Source: Anaeromyces robustus
Taxonomy: Eukaryota > Neocallimastigomycota > Neocallimastigomycetes > Neocallimastigales > Neocallimastigaceae
DNA length: 52,500 bases
Assembly (NCBI GenBank): GCA_002104895.1
Contig: MCFG01000168.1
Span: 1-52,500 of the forward strand
Reading direction: 5' to 3'
Part shown: positions 35,927-48,900 of the stretch, piece by piece
Layout of the letters: each line of letters begins with the position of its first letter
How positions within the stretch are numbered: position 1 is the stretch's first letter
Notes under the pieces: generated by a model
Database searches by the model: none
Told to the model about the DNA's origin: nothing
Seen by the model: only the letters and a program-made list of their open reading frames with translations
Position numbers and translations under genes: made by a program

Positions 35927-36287
35927 CCATAGTTATTTATTTATTAAAAAATCGATTTAATGGTTTTTTATTATCATTATTATCATTTTATATTTAAATA
36001 AAAAAAAAAAATTTAAAAATAAAATAGAATTAAAAAAAAAAAAAAAAAAAAAGATTTCTCTATAAATAAAATTTAAATTAAAAATTTTCTTTAAAAATTT
36101 ATATTAAAAATTATCTTTAAAAATTATATTAAAAATTTTTTTGTTTAACTAAAAATTTTAATTTATATTATTAAAATTATATTTTATATAATTAAATTTA
36201 TATTTTATATAATTAAAATTATATTTATAATACTTTAATAAAACATTCTATATGAATTAATATTTATATATTATACATTTATAGATA

Positions 36288-36833
36288 ATGAGTTCATCTT
36301 CAAAAAGTAACGAATATGAAGTCGTAGATAAAATTAAAATTGATTCTTTTGAAGATGTTAATTCCAGTGATAGTGATGTGGAATCAGAATCTACTTCTGA
36401 AAAAATGGATCTTGATTCGAATTCTGAAAAAAAGAGTTTAAATTCGGATAATTCCGAAAATAATAGTGATACTGGTACTAGTGAAAGTAATATTTACGAA
36501 AATAATAGTGATACTAGTAAAAATGATATTTACGAAAATAATAGTGATACTGGTACTGATGAAAGTAATATTTACGAAAATAAAGTAAATAATAATATTA
36601 ATAGTGATAATGTTGATAATAATGAGGAAAATGAGAGTGTTAATGAAAGTATGGATATTGATGATAATAAGAATAATGACTATATACATACAAAAGATAA
36701 TGAAGACAGTGATAGTGAGGATGATAGTAAAAATTTATCGGATAATTCTGATATTGAAGAAGAAGAAGAAGAAGATTCCTTACAACCATCAACTATATAT
36801 TTAATTATATCTTGTGATGAATTTTGTTTTTAA
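36288..36833 (+). CDS. RNF213-like segment 1: acidic, disordered N-terminus
   Basis: 181 codons from ATG 36288, rich in Ser, Asp, Glu and Asn, with an internal repeat (ENNSDTGTSESNIYENNSD... three related units, 36460-36580) and an E6 run. The last residues (YLIISCDEFCF) look like a beta strand that continues as KKNLIDIVFE in the next frame if one T of the run before 36831 is removed, so the TAA at 36831-36833 is probably not the natural end. No signal peptide: a cytosolic protein. Confidence 0.75.
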   Translation: MSSSSKSNEYEVVDKIKIDSFEDVNSSDSDVESESTSEKMDLDSNSEKKSLNSDNSENNSDTGTSESNIYENNSDTSKNDIYENNSDTGTDESNIYENKVNNNINSDNVDNNEENESVNESMDIDDNKNNDYIHTKDNEDSDSEDDSKNLSDNSDIEEEEEEDSLQPSTIYLIISCDEFCF

Positions 36834-39390
36834 AAAGAATTTAATTGATATTGTTTTTGAAACAAGTGAAGATAATGAAGATAATGAAATAATGAAAAAA
36901 GAATTAATTGAAATTAAAGTTCAAAATGAAATTAAATTAAATGTTAATGAAATTGATAATTCATTTAAAGGCAAAAATATATTTTTATTTAAAGTGAAAT
37001 TAAATTTATATAATGTTGAAGTACAATTTAAAATAAAATTAAATTATTTCAATGAAAATTGCATAACTAAAGATTCTTATACTATTCAGAAATATCAACA
37101 GTTATTTATATTCATGGAAACTTATGAATATAAAAATTGGAATTTTAAAAGAAAGGAAATTAATGATTTAAATGATAGATGTAAAATTTCTTATTTTCAA
37201 AAATTTGAAATCTATAAAAGTTATTTAATTCAAAATAATATGACTGATTTAATATCAATTTTATTGGAGGATTCCATAAAAACTATTCTTAAGCCCAAAA
37301 CTTTAAATTTTGAATATATCTTGGTTTATTTGATGAATTTAATAAATAATCAAACCAATTATTCTGAACTTCCTTACGCGAAAAAAGAAATATTTAAATT
37401 AATTATATTAAATATTGAAAGAAAGAAAAAAGTTAATATCAAAAATTATAATAATAATGAAGCCTATACTAAAATAATTAATATCATTGAAAATTTTAAA
37501 ATCAAATCGGATGAAGACTTTTTTTTACCATTACAATATTTTCTTTTAATTTTTTATCATTTAAATGATCAAGAAAAATTTAAATATATTTTTCAAAGAA
37601 TACCACAGAAGAAAGAAGTTATAAAATATATTCAAAAACATAAAAAAATTTTTTCTAAACTTCAAGCTTTTAATTTACAAATCATTTTTGAAAATACTAA
37701 TATTAATAAAGATTTTAATTTTAATGATATTTTAAATCTTGCTTCGGATTACAATGAATATATAAAATTCTTTTGTTTAAATGGTGATTATATTTTAGCC
37801 GAAAAACCAAAAATAAAATTTAGTGAATATCCTAAACCAGATGAAAATACAGAAATTGATTTATTAGTTCAATATATTGAAATATTGATGGAAATGTCTT
37901 TAGATAAAAAGGATTTAAATTATTTGAAAAATCAATTTTCCTATTTAATTGATAAATTAAAAATGAAAGATTATTATAAATTAAAGGCTTTAAAAGAAAT
38001 TCATAATAAATACAATAAAAATATCATGGTAAATCATATATTTAGTGAATTAGATGAAGTATTACATTGTACAGGAAAATATTTTATTGAAAATAATCGA
38101 TTAAATAATTTAGAAATTATTACTTTTATTCAAATGGATGCCTTAAAATATTATAAATGTTACGAAAATAATTATGAATTTGCTTATTTAATTAAATATA
38201 TCGATCTAGATAAAGTAGATGAAAAATTTTGTAATACCTTTAATAGACATAAATATGATTATGAAAAATTGTTTAAAAATCATTATGCCTTTTTCTTAGA
38301 TTCCATTACCCAAAATGCTACAAAGTTTAGTCATTTACCAATTCTATATCATATTTTTAATATTTATAATAAACCCTTATCGGTTAAACGAATTATAGAT
38401 CAATTAGTTGAAACCTTGATTAAAAATAATTTAAATAAAGAAAATAAGGATATTATAGAATTAACTCAAATGATTAGTCCTTTATTTAAATTAATTTCTG
38501 ATAATAATAATCATGGGTTAAATGATTTAATTCGTGGTATAAAAAAGAAATTTTCTGAAAAGGAAGTCAATAAAATATTTATTATTATTTTAAATAATTT
38601 TAGTAATCAATTAAATCATGCCTTTATTGAGAAACTCATTAAAAATATAAATAATTTAACCAATGATGAATTTATCTTGTATTTAAATCAATTAACGAAT
38701 AAAAAAATGCAAGCTCATTTTCTACAAAAAATATCCAATAGATTTGTTTCAGAAAATGAAATTTTTAATCAAGAATTATCAGAAAATGTAAAATTATTGT
38801 TTGAATTAATACCTATGGGGTATTTTAAATATTATAATAAAAGTAAGAAAATTAAAAAAAATAAAAGAAATAATAAAAACAATAAGAAATATAAATATGA
38901 AAAAAATGGTAGTAAAAAAAAGGATATAGCTGAAAATGAAAATAAAGATGGTAAAGATGATAGAGATGAAAGAGATGAAAGAGATGATAAAAAGGATAAA
39001 AAGGATAAAAATGATAAAAATAATAAAAATGAAAGAGATGATAAAGATGATAAAGATAATAATGATGAAAATGAAATTAGAAATAAAGGAAAAGAAAAAG
39101 AAGAAGAAGAAGAAGAAGAAGAAGAAGAGAGTGAATATGAAAGTGAGGATGAAAATATTTTTAAAAATGTTAAATATATTATGAATACAGTGGAAGTTAT
39201 GAGTAATATAATTAAAAAATTAACTAATTTTGATTTTTCTATGGAATTAACAAAAATAATATATCATTTAAATAAAGATAATAATGTAAAAAATAGAAAT
39301 AATTTTAAAAGTAGACTCTATCTTATTTCTTTAGGTAAAAGAAATTATTCAAATAATTTATATAATGTAGTTATTAGAAAAGTAAATTAA
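36805..39390 (+). CDS. RNF213-like segment 2: N-terminal stalk region with charged insert
   Basis: This frame opens after a stop at 36802; a GTG or ATG near 36814 is not a convincing start, so it is read as the continuation of segment 1. After a beta-rich piece (LFKVKLNLYNVEVQFKIKLN) it is helical, resembling the long alpha-helical stalk of RNF213. A low-complexity insert (38830-39145) alternates Lys/Asn, then Asp/Arg/Lys, then an E run; as DNA it is a mix of AAT, GAT and GAA/AAA repeats. It ends at an in-frame TAA (39388-39390); the same frame continues directly after it. Confidence 0.75.
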   Translation, partial: LYLVMNFVFKKNLIDIVFETSEDNEDNEIMKKELIEIKVQNEIKLNVNEIDNSFKGKNIFLFKVKLNLYNVEVQFKIKLNYFNENCITKDSYTIQKYQQLFIFMETYEYKNWNFKRKEINDLNDRCKISYFQKFEIYKSYLIQNNMTDLISILLEDSIKTILKPKTLNFEYILVYLMNLINNQTNYSELPYAKKEIFKLIILNIERKKKVNIKNYNNNEAYTKIINIIENFKIKSDEDFFLPLQYFLLIFYHLNDQEKFKYIFQRIPQKKEVIKYIQKHKKIFSKLQAFNLQIIFENTNINKDFNFNDILNLASDYNEYIKFFCLNGDYILAEKPKIKFSEYPKPDENTEIDLLVQYIEILMEMSLDKKDLNYLKNQFSYLIDKLKMKDYYKLKALKEIHNKYNKNIMVNHIFSELDEVLHCTGKYFIENNRLNNLEIITFIQMDALKYYKCYENNYEFAYLIKYIDLDKVDEKFCNTFNRHKYDYEKLFKNHYAFFLDSITQNATKFSHLPILYHIFNIYNKPLSVKRIIDQLVETLIKNNLNKENKDIIELTQMISPLFKLISDNNNHGLNDLIRGIKKKFSEKEVNKIFIIILNNFSNQLNHAFIEKLIKNINNLTNDEFILYLNQLTNKKMQAHFLQKISNRFVSENEIFNQELSENVKLLFELIPMGYFKYYNKSKKIKKNKRNNKNNKKYKYEKNGSKKKDIAENENKDGKDDRDERDERDDKKDKKDKNDKNNKNERDDKDDKDNNDENEIRNKGKEKEEEEEEEEEESEYESEDENIFKNVKYIMNTVEVMSNIIKKLTNFDFSMELTKIIYHLNKDNNVKNRNNFKSRLYLISLGKRNYSNNLYNVVIRKVN

Positions 39391-39603
39391 TGTATGAATA
39401 TATTCGATACAATTGAAGAAATCATAAATATCTATTCATCTTATTTTCCAAGAGAAAAACAACAAATTACTCAATATTATAAAGATATTAGGACAACTAT
39501 TTTAAATAATCCTATTAATACTTTCCCAAAAAAGAGTGAAATAAATAATTTTGAAGAATATTACGAAGAAGCACATGAAATTACAGAATTAAAATTTTCA
39601 TAA
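39391..39603 (+). CDS. RNF213-like segment 3: short piece between two in-frame TAA codons
   Basis: About 70 codons (MNIFDTIEEIINIYSSYF...) in the same frame as segments 2 and 4, bounded by TAA 39388-39390 and TAA 39601-39603. It is too short to be a gene by itself; helical, no motif of its own. Confidence 0.65.
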   Translation, partial: CMNIFDTIEEIINIYSSYFPREKQQITQYYKDIRTTILNNPINTFPKKSEINNFEEYYEEAHEITELKFS

Positions 39604-41635
39604 TTTTTTGTTGAAATATTTCAAAAAATGGTATTAAATGAAAATAATGATATTGATTTTATTAATGAGGATGAAAATAATATTAATTATGATTCAATAG
39701 TTATAAATAAAACAAAAAATGAATTCTTTAATTTAAAATATTTATTTGATTTGAATACTGAGGCAAAAGTGGATTTAATATTTTTAGAAGAAATTTTATC
39801 AAAAATTAATAATGAAGAAATAGAAAAGGAATTGGATATATTAATGGATATATTTATTGTTGATAAAAGTTTAAATAATAATTTGGATTATAAATTAATA
39901 CTTTTAAATGAAAGAAAGAATAATATAAATATATTAAATAAAATTCGTATGTTATTAAATGATTATCCTCTAAAAAGTAATTATTTAGGAAGACAATTAG
40001 CTTTTATTATTAATAATTTAAAAACTAAACCCACATTAGATGTTCTGGTTACAATTGATGAATCTTGTAATAAATTAAAATTAAAAATTTTAAATAAAGA
40101 ACATTTAAATGTTCAAGCAATTATTGAAAAAATGTATAGTAAACCGGAATTAATCAATTTCATAAAAAATAAAACTATTAATGATATCCATCAAATGGGA
40201 GAATTTATTGATGATTCCGAAGATGTTTATATCACGGTATCAGATATTGATCAATTAGAAACCTGTATGAATTTTATTAAAAATTTAGAAAATAAATGTA
40301 AACAAAATTCTTTAAATGAAAATGAATTTTTAGATGAATTTATACATCTTTCAAATCATGATGATTTTAAAGATATTGGTATAAAATTTGAAAATTCATC
40401 AGGAAAATATCATGATTTTTATGAATTATATACAAATCATTTAAATCCTAATGAATTAAATAAGGAACATATTAGAAAAATTTATAATAATAGTATTTTC
40501 AATTTATTCTTTTCCTATCCTGAATATCATTGTACAGTTATCTATAGAAATAATGAAAAATTTTTAGAAAAAGATTTTGATGAAATGTTAGATTTAAGAG
40601 ATATTGCTTTATTAAGGAAAAAAGATCAACGTGAAAAAGATTACTTTGAAATTTGTGATGGTTTTGCTAAAATAATTAATGATATTCAAGAAATATTAAG
40701 AATTTTAAATATCATATCTTTAAAAGGTTATTTCAAAGAAATAAATTATATGATTAATATTAAAAAGGGGGAATCTCTTGGTTATCAAGTTAACAATAAT
40801 AATATAGAAAATGAAAGGAAAAACCTAAAAGAAATTATTATGGAATTAAATAATATTAAAAATATTCAAGATGAAGAAGTTAAACATATCTATTTATCCA
40901 ATTCTATTACATCTTTAATTTATGGTAGACAATTTAGTTATTTATATCGTGCTATTTTTTCCTATTATAATAAACATAAATATAATAATGATAATAATGA
41001 TAATAATAATAATAATAAAGGAATATTTGATTATTCAAATATTTTGAATAATATTATTAAATATATTACTAATAATTATCATATTATTAATCAATATAAA
41101 TATACGCCAAAGGAAAAATTTGTACAAAGTATTTCATTAAATCAAATGTATAATAATGTTAGTAACTATTTAAATTATTTATTTGAAATAAATCATATAG
41201 ATTTAAAAAAAATATATAAAAATGCCTTTTTATTAGATGATGAAAAAAGAGGAATCTATAGTCATTTTTGTTCTGTTGATGATATTGAAAAAAATGCAGT
41301 TTATTGTGCATTAAGTTTAACTGGTAATTTTCCTTTAGCTCATACTGTATTATATTGTAATAATGATACTTCTGAAGAAGAAATAACATCATTTATCTAT
41401 AAAAGTGTTAAATGTGAATATCATGTTTTATTCATTTTAATAAAACCTGAAAATTTAAAAATTGAAAAAAAGAATCTTTTAATTGAATTACTTAAAGAAC
41501 ATTATTCACAAGAACCTAATAATATGAAATCATGTTTACTTTTTATTTATAATAAAGAAAATAAAACTAAAGAAATTATTACTGAAATTGAAAAATTACC
41601 TTATCATAAATATTTTGATTTTAAAATAGAAGATA

Positions 41636-41666
<31 letters not shown>

Positions 41667-42384
41667 CAATAAGTATAAGAATAATAATAGTAAGAATAAT
41701 AGTAAGAATAATATTATGAAAATATTTCCAAATGTTCAAATCTATTCAAGTGAATTTTCAGGATTGGGTAAGTCCACTTTAATTAAAAATGATTTCAATA
41801 TAGAAAATAAAAATGGTAAATATAAATATATCTATTTCCCATTGGGAGGAAATATTGATAAGGATGAAATTATTAATCGATTATTAAAATTAACAGATAA
41901 AAATATAGCTCTTCATTTAGTTTTATATGATTCTAACCATATAGAATTAATTAGAGAATTTTTATTTTCATTTTTAATTTTAAGATATTATTCTAAAAAT
42001 GAAAATATTTTCTTTTATGGAAAAGAAATGAAAATAAAAGTTGAAATTCCAAATAGTTTTATTGATTTTAAAAGATTATTTCCTATATTCAATTTCTTTA
42101 ATAATATAGAATTAACTTCTACTAATTTACCTCCTTTAAATGTTCCTAATTATATATTATCAAATACACAAATTGTATGTAATTATTTAAAAAATATTAA
42201 TTTAATTAATCATCAAGATATTTATTTTGAAGGTATCACTCAAAATAATGAATTACAACACCAGAGTATTATAGCTTTACCTTTAAGTTCCAATGAATGT
42301 AATAGACTCATTCAACAATATTTAAACATTGAAAATCCTAATTATTATCAAATTGAGGCCTATATTAATATTATTGCTGAATAA
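39604..42384 (+). CDS. RNF213-like segment 4: stalk end and degenerate AAA module
   Basis: Same frame as segment 3. Around 41280-41600 it has LTGNFPLAHTVLYCNNDTSEEE and a strand pattern like RNF213's early AAA modules. A P-loop-like FSGLGKSTLIKN starts near 41755, after a poly-Asn insert (41635-41715). There is no clear Walker B, so it is probably non-catalytic, as described for the early AAA modules of RNF213. The end EAYINIIAE is followed by TAA (42382) then LNLLSNS. In the family this point is typically a Gln (pattern LAxQLxxF), so CAA to TAA is the simplest explanation. Confidence 0.75.
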
Positions 42385-43095
42385 TTAAATCTTTTATCAA
42401 ATTCAATCTATTTAAATGCTCCAATACTAAATGAAATTAGTCAATATAAAGGATTTTTAAATAATATTAGATATTTCTTTGTTAATTCATTAACTCAAAT
42501 AACAAAATATTTTATAACCTCTTCTTATGATAATTTATTGAAAGGTCAAAATGTAACTCATAATCAACAAAAAGGGAAAATAAATTTAGAAAAAGCTAAT
42601 GAAGAAGCCATTGAACTTTTAACAAAAAAGGAAGAATTTTCAATAAAAAAAAATAGACCTAGTATGATTTTAATTAATGAAGATGGACAATCCATTTCAG
42701 AAATTGTAACTTGTAAAGAAAATACTGAAGAATATAACCTTTTAAAATCTATTTATAATTTAGATTCATTAGATGATAGTAGGCCAATTATTGATTATAA
42801 AAAGTTAAAACCAGAAGGATTTTTAATAGAAATTAAAAACATTCTAAATCTTTTCAATCCTATAGATGAAAAAGATACTTCTTGTCCAAAAGAAAGATAT
42901 GGTGTACCATTAATACCTTTAAATAAAATTGTACAATCCTATGTATTTACAGCAGATAATTTTATTAAACTGATTCTTATTTCATTAAGACTTAGAACTA
43001 ACATTCCTGTCATATTAATGGGTGAAACTGGATGTGGAAAGACTTCATTAATTAGAATTATAGCAAAATTAAAAATATTTCTTTATATACTTTAA
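42385..43095 (+). CDS. RNF213-like segment 5: entry to AAA3 with Walker A
   Basis: Same frame as segment 4. It holds CPKERYGVPLIPLNKIV and then the AAA3 Walker A ILMGETGCGKTSLIRII (43021-43059), close to the IMGETGCGKT motif of RNF213 AAA3. The true frame leaves at the A5 run 43071-43075, where one A appears to be missing; the remaining few codons to 43095 are out of frame. Confidence 0.8.
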   Translation, partial: LNLLSNSIYLNAPILNEISQYKGFLNNIRYFFVNSLTQITKYFITSSYDNLLKGQNVTHNQQKGKINLEKANEEAIELLTKKEEFSIKKNRPSMILINEDGQSISEIVTCKENTEEYNLLKSIYNLDSLDDSRPIIDYKKLKPEGFLIEIKNILNLFNPIDEKDTSCPKERYGVPLIPLNKIVQSYVFTADNFIKLILISLRLRTNIPVILMGETGCGKTSLIRIIAKLKIFLYIL

Positions 43096-43172
43096 ATATT
43101 CATGCCGGCATTGAAGATAATGATATTATTGAATTTTTAAAAGAAAAAAATATATTTGTAAATAAATCATTA

Positions 43173-43212
<40 letters not shown>

Positions 43213-45680
43213 TAAATAAAGATAAAGGTAAAGATAAAGGTAAAAGTAAAGAAAAAGGTAAAGAAAAAGAAATGGATATGGAAAATGCTAATAAAACAAG
43301 TGATATATGGATATTTTTAGATGAAATTAATACTTGTAATTCATTAGGATTAATAACTGAAATTATGTTAAAACATTCATGTAAAGGAGAAAAACTTAAA
43401 GAAAATGTAAAATTTATTGCAGCATGTAATCCATATAGATTAGATACTAGAAAGAATGAAATTATTGGATTATATGATGAATCCAAACATTTAGTAAGAA
43501 AATTAGTATATAGTGTTAATCCTTTACCACATTCACTTCTTAATTTTGTTTTTGATTTTGGTACACCTGGAGAGGAAGATATTAAAAGGTATATTTCTAA
43601 TATGGTTTTCCAAATTCTTCAAAATTTAATTCCTAATCAAAAAATATTAGTAAAAATACAAAAAATTGCAGAAAAATCTATTTTCGAAGCTCAAGACTTT
43701 ATTAAAAATAATTTTGAAATATCTGCTGTAAGTTTAAGAGAAATAAGAAGATGGGGAATTTTATTTGAATGGTTTATGAATTTATTAAGAATACCTTATA
43801 TTGAAAAAAAATTTGGATTTAAATCAGAAGAAAAAATATATATTTATTCTTTAAATTTAAGTATTTATCTTTGTTATTTCATAAGAATATTTGATAAAAG
43901 TATAAGAAAAAGATTTTTAAAATTAATGAAAGAAACTTTTGGAGGTCATTTTAATTTTGAAAGTTTTCCCAAAAAAATTCAGAATTTAATTGCAGATGAA
44001 GTAAATTTAGATAAAGGTATTGCAAAAAATAGAGCATTATTAGAAAATTTATTTGCTATTTTTGTTTGTTTAAATACAAAAATTCCTTTATTTATTATTG
44101 GAAAACCAGGATGTAGTAAATCCTTAAGTGCTCAAATGATTTTTAAATCTATGAATGGAAAAGATTCCTCAAGTGATTTCTTTAAAGCTTTCCCAAAAGT
44201 TTATACTAAATCTTATCAAGGATCTTTAACTAGTAATTCTAAAGGTGTTTTAAAGATATTTAAAAAAGCAAGAGAATCACTTAAAGATAAAAGACTTTCC
44301 AATGAAATCGTTTCAGCTATTTATTTTGATGAAATGGGTCTTGCTGAAATATCAAAAAATAACCCCTTGAAAGTAATTCATTCTCAATTAGAATATGATG
44401 AAAATGAAAAAAAGATATCCTTTATTGGTATTTCTAATTGGCCATTAGATGCCTCTAAAATGAATAGAGGTATTCATTTATCCATTCCTGAACCCGATAA
44501 AGATGATTTGATAGAAACCGCTTTAGCTATTGCTGAATCCTATGATTCAAGATTAAATCAAGACTATAAAGAATATTTTGAATATTTAGCACTTACCTAT
44601 AATGAATATAAAAATGAATTAAAAAATAATTCATCTAATTTTGAATCTACATCTCGATTAAATGTTAAAAAAATCACTAAAAAGAATATAAAGGAATTTC
44701 ATGGAACAAGAGATTTCTATCATTTAATTAAAACAGCCTCAAAATTATTTATTGAAAATAATTATACAAAGGAAAGTTATGAAATAGAAAAAATTTTAAA
44801 TGAAAGTATTGAAAGAAACTTTGGAGGATTAGATAATTCCATTAAAATATTTAAACAAATATTTAAAAAATATGTCCCAAGTATTAATGATGTTAAGGAA
44901 TATAATGTAATGAAATGTATTACTAATAATATAGAAGATTCCAAAAGTCGTTATTTATTAATTGAAACCAAAAGTTCTATTAGTCATTTTTTAATTACTC
45001 TTATTTTAGAAAATTTAGGCAAAAATTATACATTTTATTATGGTAGTAGTTTTGAGGACGATATATCACAAGGTTATTATAGTGCTAAAGTATTAAATAA
45101 AATTCAAATAACCATGAAAAATAATAATGTTATGATTTTAAAGAATTTAACAAGTATGTATCCTTCATTATATGATTTATTTAATCAAAATTTCCGTAAA
45201 ATTGGTGAAAGTAATTATGCTAGAATTGCATTAGGAAATTCAAATACTCAAAATTATTATGTAAATGATGATTTAAGATGTGTTATTCTATTAGATAGAA
45301 ATGAAATTGAAAAACAAGATCCTCCATTTATCAATAGATTTGAAAAACATATTATAACCTTTAAAAATTTATTAAATAAGAATGAAATTGATATTTCAAA
45401 AAATATTAATTTACTAATTAATGAATTAGTTAAATCACATAATAAAAAAATATTAAAAATTGATTTAAAATATGAATTAATAAATTGTGATATTGAAGAA
45501 ATTCAAGGAATCATATATCAATTATCTGAAAATATTAAAATGGGAGAAGATAATAAGATTAAAGTAAATTATAATAATGAAGTTAAAATTGAAAATGAAA
45601 ATAACAGAAGCAATAACAACAACAACAACAATAACAATAACAACAACAATAATACTAATAATAATAATAACAATTTTTAA
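43071..45680 (+). CDS. RNF213-like segment 6: AAA3 Walker B and complete AAA4
   Basis: The frame is open from 43071. It begins KNISLYTLNIHAGIEDNDI, then a 14-Asn run and a KGKDKGK tract, then Walker B IWIFLDEINTC and sensor-like FIAACNPYRLD (AAA3). AAA4 follows: GKPGCSKSLSAQM, Walker B AIYFDEMGLAE, FIGISNWPLDASKMNRGI. The RNF213-specific LLDRNEIEKQDPPFINRFEKH is near 45290-45350. Both P-loops and both DE boxes are intact, so ATPase activity would be expected from this part. It ends in an Asn-rich run with a stop at 45678-45680, caused by a one-base shift in the T5 run. Confidence 0.83.
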
Positions 45681-45685
45681 ATAAA

Positions 45686-45880
<195 letters not shown>

Positions 45881-45901
45881 TACAATAACAATAACAGTAA
45901 T

Positions 45902-48900
45902 ATGAGTAATTTAAATATTAATGAAATAAATTCAGATACAGTTACATTTTATCAAAAATATACATTAGAAAAAATTGTACCTACTTTTTCACAAGATATA
46001 ATTTTCTTTTCAAAAAATTCTGGTTTTATTCTAAATCATAATAAGGAATTTCAAAATATTTTAAATATTTATCTTAAAGAAGAACATCAACATAAAAATT
46101 TGAAATCTTATTTAGAAAAAATTGATACTAATAAACATGTTATTTATACTTTTTCAAATATATTAGATTCTATTTTTGGTTATAGAAATGAAATAAAACA
46201 AATTAAAAATGATAACTATGGGCCATTTTCTAAAAATAAAACAAGAAATATTTTTATTAATCAATATAATTCTGAACGTGCTATTGATGAAATTATTAAT
46301 GATTATTATACCAATGAAAATTATAATTTATGTGTTTTACATTTTGATATAAATGATTCAATTCATTTAAATCATATTAATTATTTAATTGAAAATATTG
46401 AAAATTCCATAAAAGAAAATGGAATATTTAAACAAAAGGTTATATTATTTATTATTCATTTAACAAGAAAAATGTTATATGAAGATAATGATATTTACAA
46501 TAATAATATGGAAATTCATAATGAATATTTAATATCCCATTTAACTGAATGGAAACAATTTTTCATAGATAATTTGAATGGTATGGATATAGAATTTAAA
46601 GAAATATTTGAATCCTCAAATATTGAATTATTTAATAATAAGAAATTAATCAATTTAGATGATGAATTTAAAAAGGATTTATTCCATGCATTTACATTAA
46701 TTTCATATAAATTTAAAATTAATTTTTCTTCTATTAAAAATGAAGAATATATAGAAAAAGTGTGTAAATATGTCAATAATAATAAAAAATTGAAAAAGAT
46801 CATACAAAATTTAATTTATAAAAAAATTGAAAATATCAAAGAGAACTTTATCCTAAAAATATTCACAGATTACAATTTTGAAGATAATGATGTCGATTTT
46901 ATTTCAATTATTATAAAATATATGAAATTAATTTATAATGACGCATTAATAAGTACTTTAATTCAATTTGAAAAATTTAATATTTTATCCACTAAAATGT
47001 TGAGTGGAAGAATAATGAAAAATGAATTTTTTGATCAAATATATGATAGTTATATTAATAAATTTGATTCTACCATTGAAAAATATTCTGTATTATCTCA
47101 TGTTGAAAAAATTGATATATTATTAGGTATTTCATATCCATGTATAATTTCGGTATTTAAAGAAATTAATAATTATACAAATACTTTAATTGAAAATTAT
47201 CTTGAAAATGATTATGCCTATAGACAAGAACAATTTAATGATATATCGGAATATTTTAGAGAAAAAAATAATCTGGAAAATAATTTAAAGACTGAATTTG
47301 AAAGAAAATACTTTAAAAAATTATTCCAAAATAATGGAAATGAAGACGTTTTAGAAAATATTGATATATCTGATAAATATGGATTAATAAAAATATTTTT
47401 CAAGGATTATATTATTTATTACTTATCAAAATCAAATTATCAATTTTTAAATAAAAATATTTTAGAATTTTTCAATGTTTTATATATACTATTTATTACA
47501 AGAAATGACAATGAAAATGAAAACGAAAATGAAAATGAAAACGAAAATGAAAATGAAAACGAAAATGAAAATGACAATGAAAATGAAAATGACAATGATA
47601 ATGAGGATAAAGAGAAAAAATTAACATTTGAAAATATGATAAAATTTGTTTTATTTATTGAATCTTATAAGGATTATCTATATCCATTATGTTCATTTAT
47701 TTGTTCATTAGATTCATATATTGATGAATTTTTAAATACCTTCATATTACAAATTTCACAAAAAATGTTTAAAATGTCCAATAGAGATATTTCATATGTT
47801 AATGATATTTTCTTTAATTTATATGAATCTGTGGTATATTGTATTCTTAACATTAATGGAGATCAAAAATTTGATAAAATTTCTAATGAAAATTTTGAAA
47901 TTCTATTAAAAGAAATAGAAATTTTTTCACATCATTTAATGAAAGTAAATATAGAATTACGTTTAACATTAAAGCAAATTTTATATTTACTTGATTTTAT
48001 TCAAGTAAAGGAATCCTTTAGTAAAAATGGTATTCCATTGAAAAAGAATTTACAAATTTATCTTGATATTTTAAGAAAAGAAAATATTATTTATTTGATA
48101 CCTGAATATTATGAAATAAATAAAAAGGATCATTATAATGATTATCTTGAAGATAATAATGAAGATTATGAACCAATAGAAAAAGAGTTTTCATTTTTAG
48201 AAAAAAAGTTATCCAAACAAAAGAATTATTCAAATTTAATTATAAAATTATTAAATAATAAAATGCGAATTTCTAAACAAGAGAAATATAGAGTTAAATT
48301 ATTAAAAATTTTATGTTCTAATAATTTATTTATATTAAAATCAAAGATTATTTTTGAAACAATTCTCAATAAATTTAATATAACTCCTATCAATATAAAA
48401 GATGAAAAAAGTATGAATGAAAATGATGATCATGAAAAAGGTGATAATGATGAGGATGATTATGATAATGATGATGATTATGATAGTGATGATTATGATG
48501 ATGATGATGATTATGATGATGATTATGATAGTGATGATTATGATAGTGATGATTATGATGATGATGATGATTATGATGATGATTATGATGATGATGGTAC
48601 TGGTGTGATATTTTTAACAGAATTGGAAAGAGAAAAAAATAATCTTATTATTAAATTTTTAAATAATAATAATAATAGATGTTTAGAAGAAGTTTTATTA
48701 TCATTATTTGAAGGAAAGATCTCAAATTATTTTGAATTAAACAATTCAAAAGAAAATTTAATTTTAAATCAATCTTTTAAAATATTAGAAAAATGTGTTA
48801 TATATGTTGAAAAAGAACAGTGTAAAATTACAAATAAAAATAGGTTATCTATTTTATTTTGTATATCCTATATAAAATTATATTGTTATCATGTTTGTAA

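Noticed and set aside
39382-39454. Intron (GTAAAT...AG) that would remove the TAA at 39388
   Set aside because: Both nearby AG sites give 71 or 73 nt, so the downstream frame would be lost; the downstream codons are in frame with the unspliced sequence.
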